From assembly GCF_937903345.1 (NCBI RefSeq), contig NZ_CALCZQ010000043.1:1-45314 (forward strand): a stretch of DNA of 45,314 bases, read 5' to 3'. A program made the translations under genes and the position numbers. A model generated the notes under the pieces. The model ran no database searches, was not told where the DNA came from, and saw only the letters and a list, made by a program, of their open reading frames with translations. Source of the stretch: an uncultured Emticicia sp. GTDB lineage: Bacteria > Bacteroidota > Bacteroidia > Cytophagales > Spirosomataceae. This document shows, in pieces, positions 22,933 through 31,978 of this stretch (the first letter of the stretch is position 1; each line of letters opens with the position of its first letter).

Positions 22933-25271
22933 TATGCTTTGTTTCTTCTCTTATCTAAAGTCAATAATAATGAAGGAAGTAAAATTAGATTAGCAATCAT
23001 ACCCATCAATAATGTAATTGAAATTAGACTACCTAAATAAACGGTACCCTTGAAATTTGAAACTGCGAATATTCCAAAGCCAAAGAACAAAATTATAGCG
23101 GTATAAAACATACTAATTCCAGTGTACATAATGGTTCCGTTAATTGCCTGAGAAACCGTTTTATTATGATGTTTTAGTTCATCTTTATATTTAGTGAGGA
23201 AGTAAATTGTTCCATCCGAAGATATACCAAAGGCTATACTAAATACTAAAATCGTAGTAGGTTTGAGTGGAATTCCACAATAGCCCATCACACCAGCCGT
23301 AATGATAAGCGGCAAAATACTTGGAATTGTTGAAATAAGAATCATTCGAGCATCAAAAAATTGAGTAGCCATAACAATACAAATCAACCCAATTGCCCAA
23401 AGTGTGCTTTCAATCAAATTTTGGAGCAAATAATCATTTCCTTTCATAAAAACTACCCCATTTCCTGTGATTTTTGCATTAATCTGCTCTTCTCTAGGTA
23501 ACCATTGTTTAGCTTCCCGATCATAATTGAAGATTGTGTCAATTTTGGGTTGCAAATTATCGACCAATTCTTTGATCCTAACGGTACCATTATCACCACA
23601 TTGAAAACTCACACGTGTAAATCGTTTGGTACTGTCAATAAATGGAGTTGCCAGATTTTCTTTTCCTTTTACTGTACCCACGTATTCGGCTAATTTTTGT
23701 AATTCAAAGGTACCAGGTAATTGAAAATACTTTGGATCTCCGCCACGATAACCTTGATAAACTAATTTTATGGCTTCAACCAAAGAGATAGGATTTGTAA
23801 AATCATCATATTTAGCAAATTCTCTTTGCATCACTTTAATTTTATTTAAAACCTGCGGATTCAAAACACCATTTTCTTTTTTTGTATCAATTACGACCTC
23901 AAAAGGGACGACTCCATGAAAGTGCTTTTCAATAAATTTTAAATCGGCATAAATAGGGTCATTTTGAGGAAGGTCATCTACAATATAGCCAATAGCTTTT
24001 AAGCGGCTCATACCAAAGGTGAAAACTAATACCAAAATTATAATAAACCAATACAAATTGGTACGTTTGGTATGTACTATTCTGTTCACATAACTCAAAA
24101 ATGCCGTGAGATTTTTATTATCAAGGTGTCTTACATTTTTAGCACTCGGTGGAGCTGAATAACTAAAAAATATTGGAATTAGTATTAAAGAAATGGCCCA
24201 AGTTGACATAACAGCGATGGCTGCAACCAAACCAAATTCTAATAATAGCGGGCTTCCTGTAAAGTAAAACACAAAGAAACCAATAAAAGTAGTAACGTTA
24301 GCTAAGAAAGTGGTTTTACCTATTTTTTCGATAGAAACCGCCAAAGCACGAATTTTATCGTTATGCTTTAAGAATTCCTCTTGATATTTATTGACCAGGA
24401 AGATGGTATTTGGAATACCAATTACGATAATTAATGGTGGAATTAGCCCAGTCAAAATTGTAATTTTATAGCCAAATAATACAATATATCCAACCGACCA
24501 AATTACAGAAATAATTACAAGCAATGAGGTATAAAGAACTGTGCGTATTGAACGAAAAAAGATGTATAGAATCCCGATTGTAACCAAAAAAGCTAATCCT
24601 AGAAAACGTATTAATTCGCTTGAAACTTTTGAAATAAAATTGGTTCGAATAAATGGCATTCCAGAAAAGTGTACATCGATATTGCTTTTTACTCCAAATT
24701 CTCGTGCTACAGCTTCTATTTCTCTTGAAATAGTAATACGACCTTTGCTGTTAAGTTTAGATTGGTCAAAAGTTACTGCCATCAAATGTGCATTACCTTC
24801 GTTGCTGTAAACTACACCTTTATAAAAAGGTAATTTGTCGATTTTCAATTTGATGGCATCAACTTCAGCTTGCGTCGTTGGACGCTTGGCTACAAGAGGG
24901 GGGAAGTTGAATTTCTTTTCAACACTATCTTTTTCGATTCCAAACAAATTTGTATTTGATAATACATTTTTGATCCCTTCAATGCTTTTGATTTTTTTAC
25001 TCAAATCATACCATTGATTGAAGGTTTCGAGTTCGTAAATTTTTTTGGATTCTATTGCAATCACCATTACGTTGCCATCTTCACCAAAGCGTTGTTTGAA
25101 GTTTTCGTATATTTTGAAATTTTCGTCACTTTTAGGGAGAATTCTTGCTAGTTCATAAGACATTGTAATTTTGGAGGCCATAAAACCCATAAAAAGGGTT
25201 GTAACGAACACCACGAATAACCAAGTCTTTCGATTTTTTAAAATAATTTTTGAGAGATTATACCAGAACAT
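22932..25271 (-). CDS. RND/MMPL-family exporter (sterol-sensing-domain type)
   Basis: A 779-residue inner membrane protein with the two-half RND layout: TM1 near 15-33, a large periplasmic loop (about 35-205), five or six TM helices at about 210-375 (FLGLAFLVTIGILYIFFRSI, GLIPPLIIVIGIPNTIFLVNKYQEEF), a second TM at about 405-425, a second periplasmic loop (about 430-625) and a final TM cluster containing FSIAFGISSDGTIYFLTKY. The Asp in the last block is where family members couple to protons. Cargo is unknown; relatives move lipids or hopanoids, and no partner membrane-fusion or outer membrane gene is adjacent. Overlap with ybeY looks like simple operon packing. Confidence 0.88.
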   Translation of the reverse strand: MFWYNLSKIILKNRKTWLFVVFVTTLFMGFMASKITMSYELARILPKSDENFKIYENFKQRFGEDGNVMVIAIESKKIYELETFNQWYDLSKKIKSIEGIKNVLSNTNLFGIEKDSVEKKFNFPPLVAKRPTTQAEVDAIKLKIDKLPFYKGVVYSNEGNAHLMAVTFDQSKLNSKGRITISREIEAVAREFGVKSNIDVHFSGMPFIRTNFISKVSSELIRFLGLAFLVTIGILYIFFRSIRTVLYTSLLVIISVIWSVGYIVLFGYKITILTGLIPPLIIVIGIPNTIFLVNKYQEEFLKHNDKIRALAVSIEKIGKTTFLANVTTFIGFFVFYFTGSPLLLEFGLVAAIAVMSTWAISLILIPIFFSYSAPPSAKNVRHLDNKNLTAFLSYVNRIVHTKRTNLYWFIIILVLVFTFGMSRLKAIGYIVDDLPQNDPIYADLKFIEKHFHGVVPFEVVIDTKKENGVLNPQVLNKIKVMQREFAKYDDFTNPISLVEAIKLVYQGYRGGDPKYFQLPGTFELQKLAEYVGTVKGKENLATPFIDSTKRFTRVSFQCGDNGTVRIKELVDNLQPKIDTIFNYDREAKQWLPREEQINAKITGNGVVFMKGNDYLLQNLIESTLWAIGLICIVMATQFFDARMILISTIPSILPLIITAGVMGYCGIPLKPTTILVFSIAFGISSDGTIYFLTKYKDELKHHNKTVSQAINGTIMYTGISMFYTAIILFFGFGIFAVSNFKGTVYLGSLISITLLMGMIANLILLPSLLLTLDKRRNKA

Positions 25272-25578
25272 AAATAAGGTTTTTCAGTAGTCAGAAATTT
25301 TCAACGAATCTTTATATGAAGGCTACGAAGTACAAAAATACGTATTTTTTGAGTATTTACTAAGTTATTTAAGCTGAATTCTACCATGTAAGAAAGCATC
25401 AATTAAATTTTGATAGGATTTGTCAAAAATAATTAAAATTTTAACATTATTTGAGCCAGATTTGATTACTTAATATTTTCTAAGCGATAATATTAAGCTT
25501 TGAACCTGAAAAATTTTAGAAACCAATTTTATTTGATAATGATTTTTTTCGAAACTTTATTAAACTTCTGTAAAAGGA
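25272..25578. other. 307-bp intergenic region between the RND exporter gene and meaB
   Basis: AT-rich with no ORF. A TATTTTTG motif on the minus strand at 25333-25340 could be the -7 element of the exporter gene. No hairpin with a T-run was found for meaB. Confidence 0.45.
25333..25340 (-). promoter_or_regulatory. Possible -7 element of the RND exporter/ybeY operon
   Basis: TATTTTTG (minus strand) fits TAnnTTTG and lies about 62 bp ahead of the exporter start. No TTTG at the -33 distance was seen. Confidence 0.35.
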
Positions 25579-26568
25579 TTAGAAACCTGTAAAATATTTT
25601 TCTAAAAGTATATTAGCTCCTTGAATCGGTAAAATTTTTTCCGAAAGTACTTTTTTTGAGATTGTTTTGATGTTTTCTTTTACAATTTTATCATTAAAAA
25701 ATTGCAATTCTAGTTGATTTTTAATGTGGTCATTCATCCAATTTAAAGTTTGTTCTTGACGATTCTTCTTCCAAAAACCACTTTCTCTCATTTGTTTTTC
25801 AAAGTCTATAATTACTTGCCAAATTTCAATTAATCCTATCTTTTCTAATGCAGAGCAGGTAAGAACGGGGGTGTACCAATTATTAGAGTTAGGTGGAAAA
25901 AGGTGTAAAGCGTTACTATATTCAATTCGGGCATTTTTTGCATTTAGACCATTAACTCCATCAGCTTTTGTGATGGCTATGGCATCGGCCATTTCTATAA
26001 TTCCACGTTTAATCCCCTGCAATTCGTCGCCAGCACCCGAAAGCATCAATAGTAAAAAGAAATCAACCATCCCTTTTACAAGCGTTTCTGATTGACCAAC
26101 ACCAACTGTTTCAACAATGATTACCTCGAAACCTGCTGCTTCGCACAAAAGCATGGTTTCTCTTGTTTTGTTGGCAACACCTCCGAGTATATTTCCAGAA
26201 GGAGAGGGACGAATATATGCTGAATCATCGTGAGCCAATTCTTCCATACGAGTTTTATCACCCATTATACTGCCTTTGGAACACTGACTTGATGGGTCAA
26301 TCGCCAAAACGGCAATTTTTTTGTTGTTTGTTGTAATATGTTTCCCAAAAGCCTCGATAAATGTACTTTTCCCAACTCCTGGGACACCCGTAATTCCAAT
26401 CCTAATTGCTTTTCCAGTATGAGGTAAGATTTTTTCTAACACCTTTTGGGCAATTTCTCTATCATTTTCTAACTGACTTTCTATTAGAGTAATGGCTCTA
26501 CTTAAAATAATTCTATTCCCAGATAATATTCCCGCAATATATTCATCAGCAGTCAGACGTTTTTGCAT
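25579..26568 (-). CDS. meaB: Methylmalonyl-CoA mutase-associated GTPase MeaB
   Basis: G3E-family GTPase chaperone that gates cobalamin loading and protects methylmalonyl-CoA mutase. The 329 residues show Walker A GVPGVGKST (about residues 59-67), the DPSSQCSKGSIMGDKTRM switch block, RPSPSGNILGGVA, VETVGVGQSE, and the guanine-specifying TKADG. The C-terminal helical dimerisation part is present. In many genomes it adjoins the mutase genes; here neither neighbour is one, so the partner must lie outside the window. It is divergent from the SDR gene across 117 bp holding a palindrome. The old label ArgK is obsolete. Confidence 0.94.
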   Translation of the reverse strand: MQKRLTADEYIAGILSGNRIILSRAITLIESQLENDREIAQKVLEKILPHTGKAIRIGITGVPGVGKSTFIEAFGKHITTNNKKIAVLAIDPSSQCSKGSIMGDKTRMEELAHDDSAYIRPSPSGNILGGVANKTRETMLLCEAAGFEVIIVETVGVGQSETLVKGMVDFFLLLMLSGAGDELQGIKRGIIEMADAIAITKADGVNGLNAKNARIEYSNALHLFPPNSNNWYTPVLTCSALEKIGLIEIWQVIIDFEKQMRESGFWKKNRQEQTLNWMNDHIKNQLELQFFNDKIVKENIKTISKKVLSEKILPIQGANILLEKYFTGF

Positions 26569-26610
26569 AAATAATATTTATATTGTGATGATTTTATTAC
26601 ATTTGAAAAA

Positions 26611-26618
26611 CAAAGATA
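26611..26618 (-). promoter_or_regulatory. Possible -7 element of meaB
   Basis: TATCTTTG on the minus strand matches TAnnTTTG, about 43 bp ahead of the start codon. A -33 match at normal spacing would fall at the edge of the palindrome at 26633-26660, but no TTTG is seen there. Confidence 0.42.
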
Positions 26619-26632
26619 TTAAACAAATAACA

Positions 26633-26660
26633 ATTCGGATAGCTTTTAATCAATCCGAAT
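26633..26660. promoter_or_regulatory. Palindrome between divergent meaB and SDR genes
   Basis: ATTCGGAT (26633-26640) and ATCCGAAT (26653-26660) form a perfect 8-bp inverted repeat, extendable by one A-T pair, with a 12-nt spacer. TTTTAATAAAA follows on plus, so it could be read as a weak plus-strand terminator, but no gene precedes it on that strand. An operator or a leader hairpin of the SDR gene is more likely. Confidence 0.4.
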
Positions 26661-26685
26661 TTTTAATAAAATTTATTTTAAAACA

Positions 26686-27402
26686 ATGAAAATTGTACTT
26701 ATTGGTGCTTCAACAGGAATTGGACGTTCGATAGCCGAAATTTACGCTTCACTCGGGCATGAAATGGTTATTTCAGGACGTAGAACTGTGTTATTACAAG
26801 AAATCAAAGATAAATTTCCAAGTGCGAGAATTCATGTTTTAGAAATGGATGTAGCTCATACTGATGAGTCTCGTCAAAAAATGCAAGAAGCCGATCAATT
26901 GCTTGATGGAATTGATTTAGTTATTATTAATGCTGGAGTTGGTTTTCAAAAAGCCAATTATGAACAAGAAATGAATACAATTGATATAAATGTACGTGGA
27001 TTTGCGGCAATTGCTCAGTGGTCTTATAAATATTTCGCTCAAAAGGGTAGTGGACATTTAGTTGGTGTTTCATCTTTAGCTTCTCAAACAGGCAGTGCTT
27101 ATTCACCTGAGTATCATGCTTCAAAGGCATTTATGGCAAATTATCTGTCAGGTTTACGAATGCGTTCATCTAAATATAACCCGAATGTTTATGTGACTGA
27201 TATTCGTCCAGGTTTTGTAGATACCCCAATGACTAAGCAAAATAAAGGAATGTTTTGGGTCGCAACTCCAGAAAAAGCCGCTCAGCAGATTGCAGTTGCT
27301 ATTGCGGCTCGAAAGAAAGTTGTTTACGTCACTAAGCGTTATCGTATAATAGCATTGTTGCTAAATTTATTGCCCGAATGGTTGATCTGTAAGTTCTTTT
27401 GA
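26686..27402 (+). CDS. Short-chain dehydrogenase/reductase
   Basis: NAD(P)-dependent oxidoreductase of 238 residues. The cofactor motif is GASTGIGRS (8-16, TGxxxGxG type), NAG at about 82-84 stabilises the core, and the catalytic set is a Ser in VSSLAS (about 129-130), Y143 and K147 in YHASK. An Arg pair just after the second strand (SGRR) favours NADPH. The C-terminus has a hydrophobic segment (IIALLLNLLPEWLICKFF), suggesting membrane association as in some lipid-modifying SDRs. The substrate is unknown. The ATG at 26686 is the only sensible start. Confidence 0.92.
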   Translation: MKIVLIGASTGIGRSIAEIYASLGHEMVISGRRTVLLQEIKDKFPSARIHVLEMDVAHTDESRQKMQEADQLLDGIDLVIINAGVGFQKANYEQEMNTIDINVRGFAAIAQWSYKYFAQKGSGHLVGVSSLASQTGSAYSPEYHASKAFMANYLSGLRMRSSKYNPNVYVTDIRPGFVDTPMTKQNKGMFWVATPEKAAQQIAVAIAARKKVVYVTKRYRIIALLLNLLPEWLICKFF

Positions 27403-27492
27403 AGCTAAACTGCACATACCGCACTATTTTAATGAGTTTTTTTAAGAAATCAGTAATTGAATGAATTCCTATTAAGATAATTATCCTAACTA

Positions 27493-28296
27493 ATGAAAAT
27501 CCTGATTTGTACATTTATTTTTTCGAGTCTATGCTTATTGTCATGCCAGAAAATAGAAATAACTCCTCTATGTCGTTTAAATAAATTCATTACTGAGTAT
27601 CCAGCAACAAATATTATTCACCACGATTTGATTTCGATTAAAAACAACCGAATTGAAAAAATTTATAGTTATGACCTTAAAAATGGCATAGATACAACGG
27701 CTCGACAAAGAATTATTTATGTAATTGATGCAATGGGCAAAATATCTCAGATTCGTGATGAATCTAATTTAACGAGGATTATTTTATTCAATTTAATATA
27801 TAATGCAAAAGGAAATGTCGAAAAAGTGATTCAACTAACAAATAATCTTCAGACTAATGAGATTATATTGGAATATGACGAAAAAAATAGACCTACGGGA
27901 GCAATTAGTTTAAATCTTGTAGGTTTAAATCGTTCAATTGAATATGATGCAAGAGGAAATCCGTTTAGAATCACCCGAGCAGACTTTGGAAGTCCTGCAA
28001 CGGTAAATGAACATATTTTTGATGATAAACGCAATTTTTTTGCAGGCATTCCTGACATAGGTTTATATTGGTTGTTGCGTCCTCTTTATAATTTTATTCC
28101 TTTTGGAAGTAATAACATTATTGGAACAAAGTTTTACGCCATTCAAAGTTTAGAGTTTAAAGAAGTTCCAGATATTCGTACAAGCAGAGAAACTACCTAT
28201 AATGAGCAAGGTTTTCCAGTAGGAATGAATATTATATTAGAAAATCAAGGGAAAGCCGTTTCAAGTAAATCGAAATTTGAATATACTTGTGAATAG
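27493..28296 (+). CDS. Hypothetical lipoprotein with YD-like segments
   Basis: A 267-residue predicted lipoprotein: hydrophobic signal with lipobox CLLSC, acylated C18. The mature part is rich in beta strands and has segments such as NAKGNVEKVIQ, YDEKNRPTGAI, EYDARGNPFRIT and TYNEQGFPVGM. These recur about every 35-60 residues and resemble the degenerate YD/RHS-type repeats of Bacteroidota DUF4595-like lipoproteins. The family assignment is from memory. It probably sits in the outer membrane facing the periplasm or outside. It ends 1 bp before the convergent ispD stop. No function can be given. Confidence 0.75.
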   Translation: MKILICTFIFSSLCLLSCQKIEITPLCRLNKFITEYPATNIIHHDLISIKNNRIEKIYSYDLKNGIDTTARQRIIYVIDAMGKISQIRDESNLTRIILFNLIYNAKGNVEKVIQLTNNLQTNEIILEYDEKNRPTGAISLNLVGLNRSIEYDARGNPFRITRADFGSPATVNEHIFDDKRNFFAGIPDIGLYWLLRPLYNFIPFGSNNIIGTKFYAIQSLEFKEVPDIRTSRETTYNEQGFPVGMNIILENQGKAVSSKSKFEYTCE

Positions 28297-28297
28297 A

Positions 28298-29026
28298 TTA
28301 CTCATGTACTCGCAGAAAGGCTTCTGCTATGATTATATCTTCAGGAGTAGTAATTTTTATGTTTTCGTAAGAACCATCAATAAGCGTAATATTTTCGCCT
28401 GAAAACTCTAAAACACTTGCACAGTCGGTAAAAAATGATTGTTCGCTTACCTCAAAAGCTTTTTTTATCAGGTTTACTTGAAATGTCTGAGGTGTTTGTA
28501 CTAATTTCAATTTAGTCCTGTCTAGAGCAATACTTTCCCCTTTTTCGTTATATTGTCTTACCGAATCTTTTACCCAAACGCTCGTTACGGCTGTTCCTTT
28601 TTCGGCTGCAACTCTATAAGAATTTTGAATTATTTCGAAATTAACAAGTGGTCGAACTCCATCATGAACAGCGACTAATCCATCGGTTTTTATGGTGTTT
28701 AATCCATTTTTGACCGACTGAAATCGTGAAGCACCACCAAAAGTAATTTTGATAGAATTTTTAGACTTTTGAATTGTTTCATTTGATTTCGACATCTCAT
28801 CCCAATAATCAATGTCGTTTTTTGGTAAAACAATGATTATTTCGATTGCAGGTATTTGGAGAAATTTTTCGATAGTATGAATTAAAATTGGCTTTCCATT
28901 TAAAGGAAGAAACTGCTTAGGAATGTCTGTTTTCATTCTACTACCGTTTCCGCCGGCTACAATTATAGCATAAATATGAACCCCAAACTCTAAAGAGGAT
29001 AAAGTATTATTATGAATATTTTTCAT
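28298..29026 (-). CDS. ispD: 2-C-methyl-D-erythritol 4-phosphate cytidylyltransferase
   Basis: Third enzyme of the non-mevalonate isoprenoid pathway, joining CTP and methylerythritol phosphate. It has 242 residues with the nucleotide loop IIVAGGNGSRMKTDIPKQFL, the HTIEKFL helix, VAVHDGVRPLV and the late block LKLVQTPQTF. The first about 18 residues (MKNIHNNTLSSLEFGVHI) precede the usual start point and are encoded partly by an inverted repeat, but no other in-frame ATG, GTG or TTG lies between, so I keep the start at 29026. It follows queA on the same strand after 58 bp and is probably its downstream operon partner. Confidence 0.94.
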   Translation of the reverse strand: MKNIHNNTLSSLEFGVHIYAIIVAGGNGSRMKTDIPKQFLPLNGKPILIHTIEKFLQIPAIEIIIVLPKNDIDYWDEMSKSNETIQKSKNSIKITFGGASRFQSVKNGLNTIKTDGLVAVHDGVRPLVNFEIIQNSYRVAAEKGTAVTSVWVKDSVRQYNEKGESIALDRTKLKLVQTPQTFQVNLIKKAFEVSEQSFFTDCASVLEFSGENITLIDGSYENIKITTPEDIIIAEAFLRVHE

Positions 29027-29051
29027 TTTTTTGTTTAGCTCCTCTTTAGAG
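28988..29051. repeat. 12-bp inverted repeat flanking the ispD start codon
   Basis: CTCTAAAGAGGA (28988-28999) and TCCTCTTTAGAG (29040-29051) are perfect complements 40 bp apart. The ispD ATG at 29024-29026 falls in the loop of the hairpin that the transcript would form. No T-run follows the stem on minus (TTTGGGG), which argues against a plain queA terminator. Confidence 0.65.
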
Positions 29052-29084
29052 ACGGTTCGGAAAATCGACTACGGTAGGAATAGT

Positions 29085-30137
29085 TTAAATTATCAACATA
29101 ACATCACCATAAGAAAAGAATTTGTATTTTTCTTTGATCGCCTCATGGTATGCTTGCATAACCAATTCATGTCCTCCGAATGCACAGGCTGTCATCAATA
29201 AAATTGATTCTGGTAAGTGCAAATTAGTAAGTAGAGCGTTTGTAATTTTAAACTCAAATGGTGGAAAGATAAACTTATCTGTCCAACCATTATTTACAGG
29301 TTTCAAATGATTGCTTGCTGAAACCGAAGATTCGATTGCTTTCATCGCAGTTGTACCAATCGCACAAATTCTCCCTTCTTTATTGATTGAATTGTTTACA
29401 ATATCGCATGTTTCTTCTGGAATAAAGAAATTTTCAGAATCAGTTTTATGTTTTGTTAAGTCCTCAACATCTACTTGGCGAAAAGTTCCGATACCAATAT
29501 GAAGAGTAATTGGACAGAAAGTAGAACCCTTCAATTCCATGCGTCGTTGAACATTACGAGTAAAGTGCATTCCTGCTGTTGGAGCCGCTACTGCTCCTTC
29601 GTTTTCAGCAAAAATCGTCTGGTATCGCTCTCTATCTTCTTCGGTGACTGGTCGTTTGATGATGTCAATTGGTAATGGTGTTTCACCTAATTCGTGAACC
29701 GTTCTCATCATTTCTTCGTGTGAGCCATCAAATAAAAATCTGATAGTTCGCCCACGAGAAGTTGTATTGTCAATTACTTCTGCAACTAAATCACTATCTC
29801 CAAAATATAATTTATTACCTACGCGAATCTTGCGAGCAGGGTCTACCAAAACATCCCACAAACGCATTTCACGATTCAATTCACGAAGTAAAAAAACTTC
29901 TATTTTCGCACCGGTTTTTTCTTTCGAACCATACAGCCGTGCAGGAAATACTTTGGTATCATTTACCACCATGGTATCATTTTCTCCAAAATAATCAACA
30001 ATGTCTTTAAACATTTTATGTTCGATTTTTTTGGTTTTACGATTCACCACTATCATTCGACTACTATCACGTTGGTCATAAGGATGCATGGCAATAAGGC
30101 TATGCGGAAGGTCAATTTTAAATTCTGAAAGTTTCAT
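29085..30137 (-). CDS. queA: S-adenosylmethionine:tRNA ribosyltransferase-isomerase
   Basis: Makes epoxyqueuosine in tRNA wobble position 34 by transferring the ribosyl part of SAM to preQ1. The 350 residues begin with the typical MKLSEFKIDLPHSLIAMHP, and contain YFGENDTMVVNDTKVFPARL, the GAVAAPTAGMHFT block, LHIGIGTFRQV and NLHLPESILLM near the end, all QueA signatures. The length is normal. A well-formed promoter lies about 130 bp upstream. ispD is next on the same strand and likely shares the transcript. Confidence 0.97.
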   Translation of the reverse strand: MKLSEFKIDLPHSLIAMHPYDQRDSSRMIVVNRKTKKIEHKMFKDIVDYFGENDTMVVNDTKVFPARLYGSKEKTGAKIEVFLLRELNREMRLWDVLVDPARKIRVGNKLYFGDSDLVAEVIDNTTSRGRTIRFLFDGSHEEMMRTVHELGETPLPIDIIKRPVTEEDRERYQTIFAENEGAVAAPTAGMHFTRNVQRRMELKGSTFCPITLHIGIGTFRQVDVEDLTKHKTDSENFFIPEETCDIVNNSINKEGRICAIGTTAMKAIESSVSASNHLKPVNNGWTDKFIFPPFEFKITNALLTNLHLPESILLMTACAFGGHELVMQAYHEAIKEKYKFFSYGDVMLII

Positions 30138-30267
30138 TGTGATTTTATTCCCAACTCTGATTTTTACAGAGATATTGTTAGATTTCGTTCATGTATTGGG
30201 GTAATTGTTATCTGGCATGAAGAAATTTAGGCGAAGAAAAATTGCTTAACCTAAGTGATGATATTTA

Positions 30268-30299
30268 CAAAGGTACAAAATCGAAGTAGGGGCTGTCAA
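30268..30299 (-). promoter_or_regulatory. Promoter of queA(-ispD)
   Basis: On the minus strand TTG (plus CAA at 30297-30299, in CTTGACAG) is followed after 21 bp by TACCTTTG (30275-30268). Both boxes and the spacing fit the Bacteroidota primary sigma-factor consensus. It predicts a leader of about 125 nt. Confidence 0.65.
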
Positions 30300-30395
30300 G
30301 TCTTTTAATATAAATGTTTTACGATTATTATCAAAATATTAATTAAAAAAAATGAAATATAATTTTAAGTGCCTCAAAATGACATTTGTGTTTTT

Positions 30396-31184
30396 TTAAA
30401 TGATTATTTTTCCTTTTAAAAATAATTTACATTTTCCTGCCATCAAAACACGATCATCATGAAGTTTACACTTTAAATATCCTTTTCGACTTGATATTTG
30501 TTCGGCTATTAATTCGTTTTTATTGAATATTTTAGACCAATAAGGCACTAATTTTGTGTGTGCAGAGCCTGTAACAGGGTCTTCATCAATACCTGAACCC
30601 GGGCCGAAGAATCGAGAAACGAAGTCAATTTTCTTAGATTTTGCTTTCGCAGTTACAATAATACCTCGTGCTTTGATGTCTTTTAATGTTCCAAAATTTG
30701 GTTTTAACTCTTCAATATCTTTTTGTGAACCATAAACCAACATATAATCATCAGAAGCTCGATAGACTTCCTTTGGTTTTTTACCGATGCTTTCGGTCAG
30801 TCCTTCGGGAGCTTCTGAAAGAAATGTTTCTTGCAATGGAAAATCAAGCTCAAGCCACTTATCGTACTTTCTAACTTTCAGAATCCCACTTTTTGAACTA
30901 AATTCAATAGTGTCATTTGGGTATTTCAAAACATTAAAAATAACGAACGATGTAGCTAAAGTTGCATGTCCACAAAGATTTACCTCCACTGTTGGCGTAA
31001 ACCAACGAATCTCAAAACCTGTTTCATTTGGTATAAAAAATGCAGTTTCCGAAAGATTATTCTCTAAAGCAATTTTTTGCATTAACTCGTCAGATAACCA
31101 AGTTTTTAGTGGTACCACAGCTGCAGGGTTTCCTCCGAAAAGTTTATCAGTAAAGGCATCTATTTGATAAATAGGTAATTGCAT
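30396..31184 (-). CDS. PhzF-family isomerase/epimerase
   Basis: A 262-residue protein of the diaminopimelate-epimerase fold. PhzF-type marks: E46 in NNLSETAFF as the likely single catalytic acid, VNLCGHATLAT, and GPGSGIDEDPVTGSAH. There are two pseudo-symmetric halves. Members are widespread and mostly uncharacterised; a few isomerise phenazine precursors, and nothing here suggests phenazine synthesis. It lies 25 bp downstream of gldF on the same strand, in the place where gldG normally is, so co-transcription is likely but functional linkage is doubtful. Confidence 0.9.
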   Translation of the reverse strand: MQLPIYQIDAFTDKLFGGNPAAVVPLKTWLSDELMQKIALENNLSETAFFIPNETGFEIRWFTPTVEVNLCGHATLATSFVIFNVLKYPNDTIEFSSKSGILKVRKYDKWLELDFPLQETFLSEAPEGLTESIGKKPKEVYRASDDYMLVYGSQKDIEELKPNFGTLKDIKARGIIVTAKAKSKKIDFVSRFFGPGSGIDEDPVTGSAHTKLVPYWSKIFNKNELIAEQISSRKGYLKCKLHDDRVLMAGKCKLFLKGKIII

Positions 31185-31209
31185 TGCAAGTTAATGAAGT
31201 GATGAATTA

Positions 31210-31932
31210 TTAATTTTTCTTAGAAATTAAGTTTTGTTTGGTAAGAAAAAGCATAAGGAAAATAACACTTACTAAATAAATGACATTTCTAGAATCTACT
31301 AAACCTCGACCGAGGGCTTCGTAGTGGTAGCCCAAACTTAAATAGCCGATGAAAAACTGTGTTGTTCCACTAAAAACATTGGCTAGTTGCTGAATACCAT
31401 CATATAAAAAATAGCACAAAACCGAACCAATTACAAATGCAACTATTTGATTATCAGTAGCTGAGGATGCCAATAAACCAATGCTTGCAAATGTTGCCCC
31501 AAGTAAAAGTAAGCCAATGTAAGAACCAACAACCGCTGCGGAATCAATGTTTCCTTGCGGGCTACCTAACTGATAAACTGAATAATAATAGAGCGATGTT
31601 GGAAGCAAGGCAATAAATATCAGTAGAAATGTTGCGATAAATTTTCCGTTAACTATTTGCCATTCACTTAAGGGTTTTGTAAACAATAACTCAATTGTGC
31701 CGCTTTTATATTCTTCTGATAGTGAACGCATCGTAATAGCCGGAATCAGAAAAATAAGAATAAATGGTGCAAGCTGAAAGAAATTATTGAGGTCGGCATA
31801 GCCATAGTCTAATACATTAGAATCGAAAAACCATGTAAAAAAACCAACAATTACTAAAAATACTCCAATAACAATGTAGGCTACGAAGGAATTGAGAAAA
31901 CCATTGAGTTCTTTTCTGAATATTGCAATCAT
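31210..31932 (-). CDS. gldF: GldF-type ABC-2 permease (gliding-associated)
   Basis: Inner membrane permease of 240 residues with about six TM segments. The N-terminus MIAIFRKELNGFLNSFVAYI, the loop LIPAITMRSLSEEYKSGTIELLFTKPLSEWQ (key part RSLSEEYKSGTIELL) and ATDNQIVAFVIG match the ABC-2/GldF family, and the length is close to Flavobacterium johnsoniae GldF (about 240). GldF works with the ATPase GldA and the auxiliary protein GldG, which is required for gliding in some species. The next gene is PhzF-like, so gldG is not adjacent. A related general ABC-2 permease is the main alternative. Confidence 0.82.
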   Translation of the reverse strand: MIAIFRKELNGFLNSFVAYIVIGVFLVIVGFFTWFFDSNVLDYGYADLNNFFQLAPFILIFLIPAITMRSLSEEYKSGTIELLFTKPLSEWQIVNGKFIATFLLIFIALLPTSLYYYSVYQLGSPQGNIDSAAVVGSYIGLLLLGATFASIGLLASSATDNQIVAFVIGSVLCYFLYDGIQQLANVFSGTTQFFIGYLSLGYHYEALGRGLVDSRNVIYLVSVIFLMLFLTKQNLISKKN

Positions 31933-31978
31933 TTTTTGAGCTTACTTTTTAAATGTTTAATTGAATTTTGAAACTAAT

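Noticed and set aside
22257..29061. Shared word GAGACGGTTCG near 22256 and 29049 as a dispersed repeat
   Set aside because: Only 11 bases match and similarity does not extend; matches of this size are expected by chance in 45 kb.
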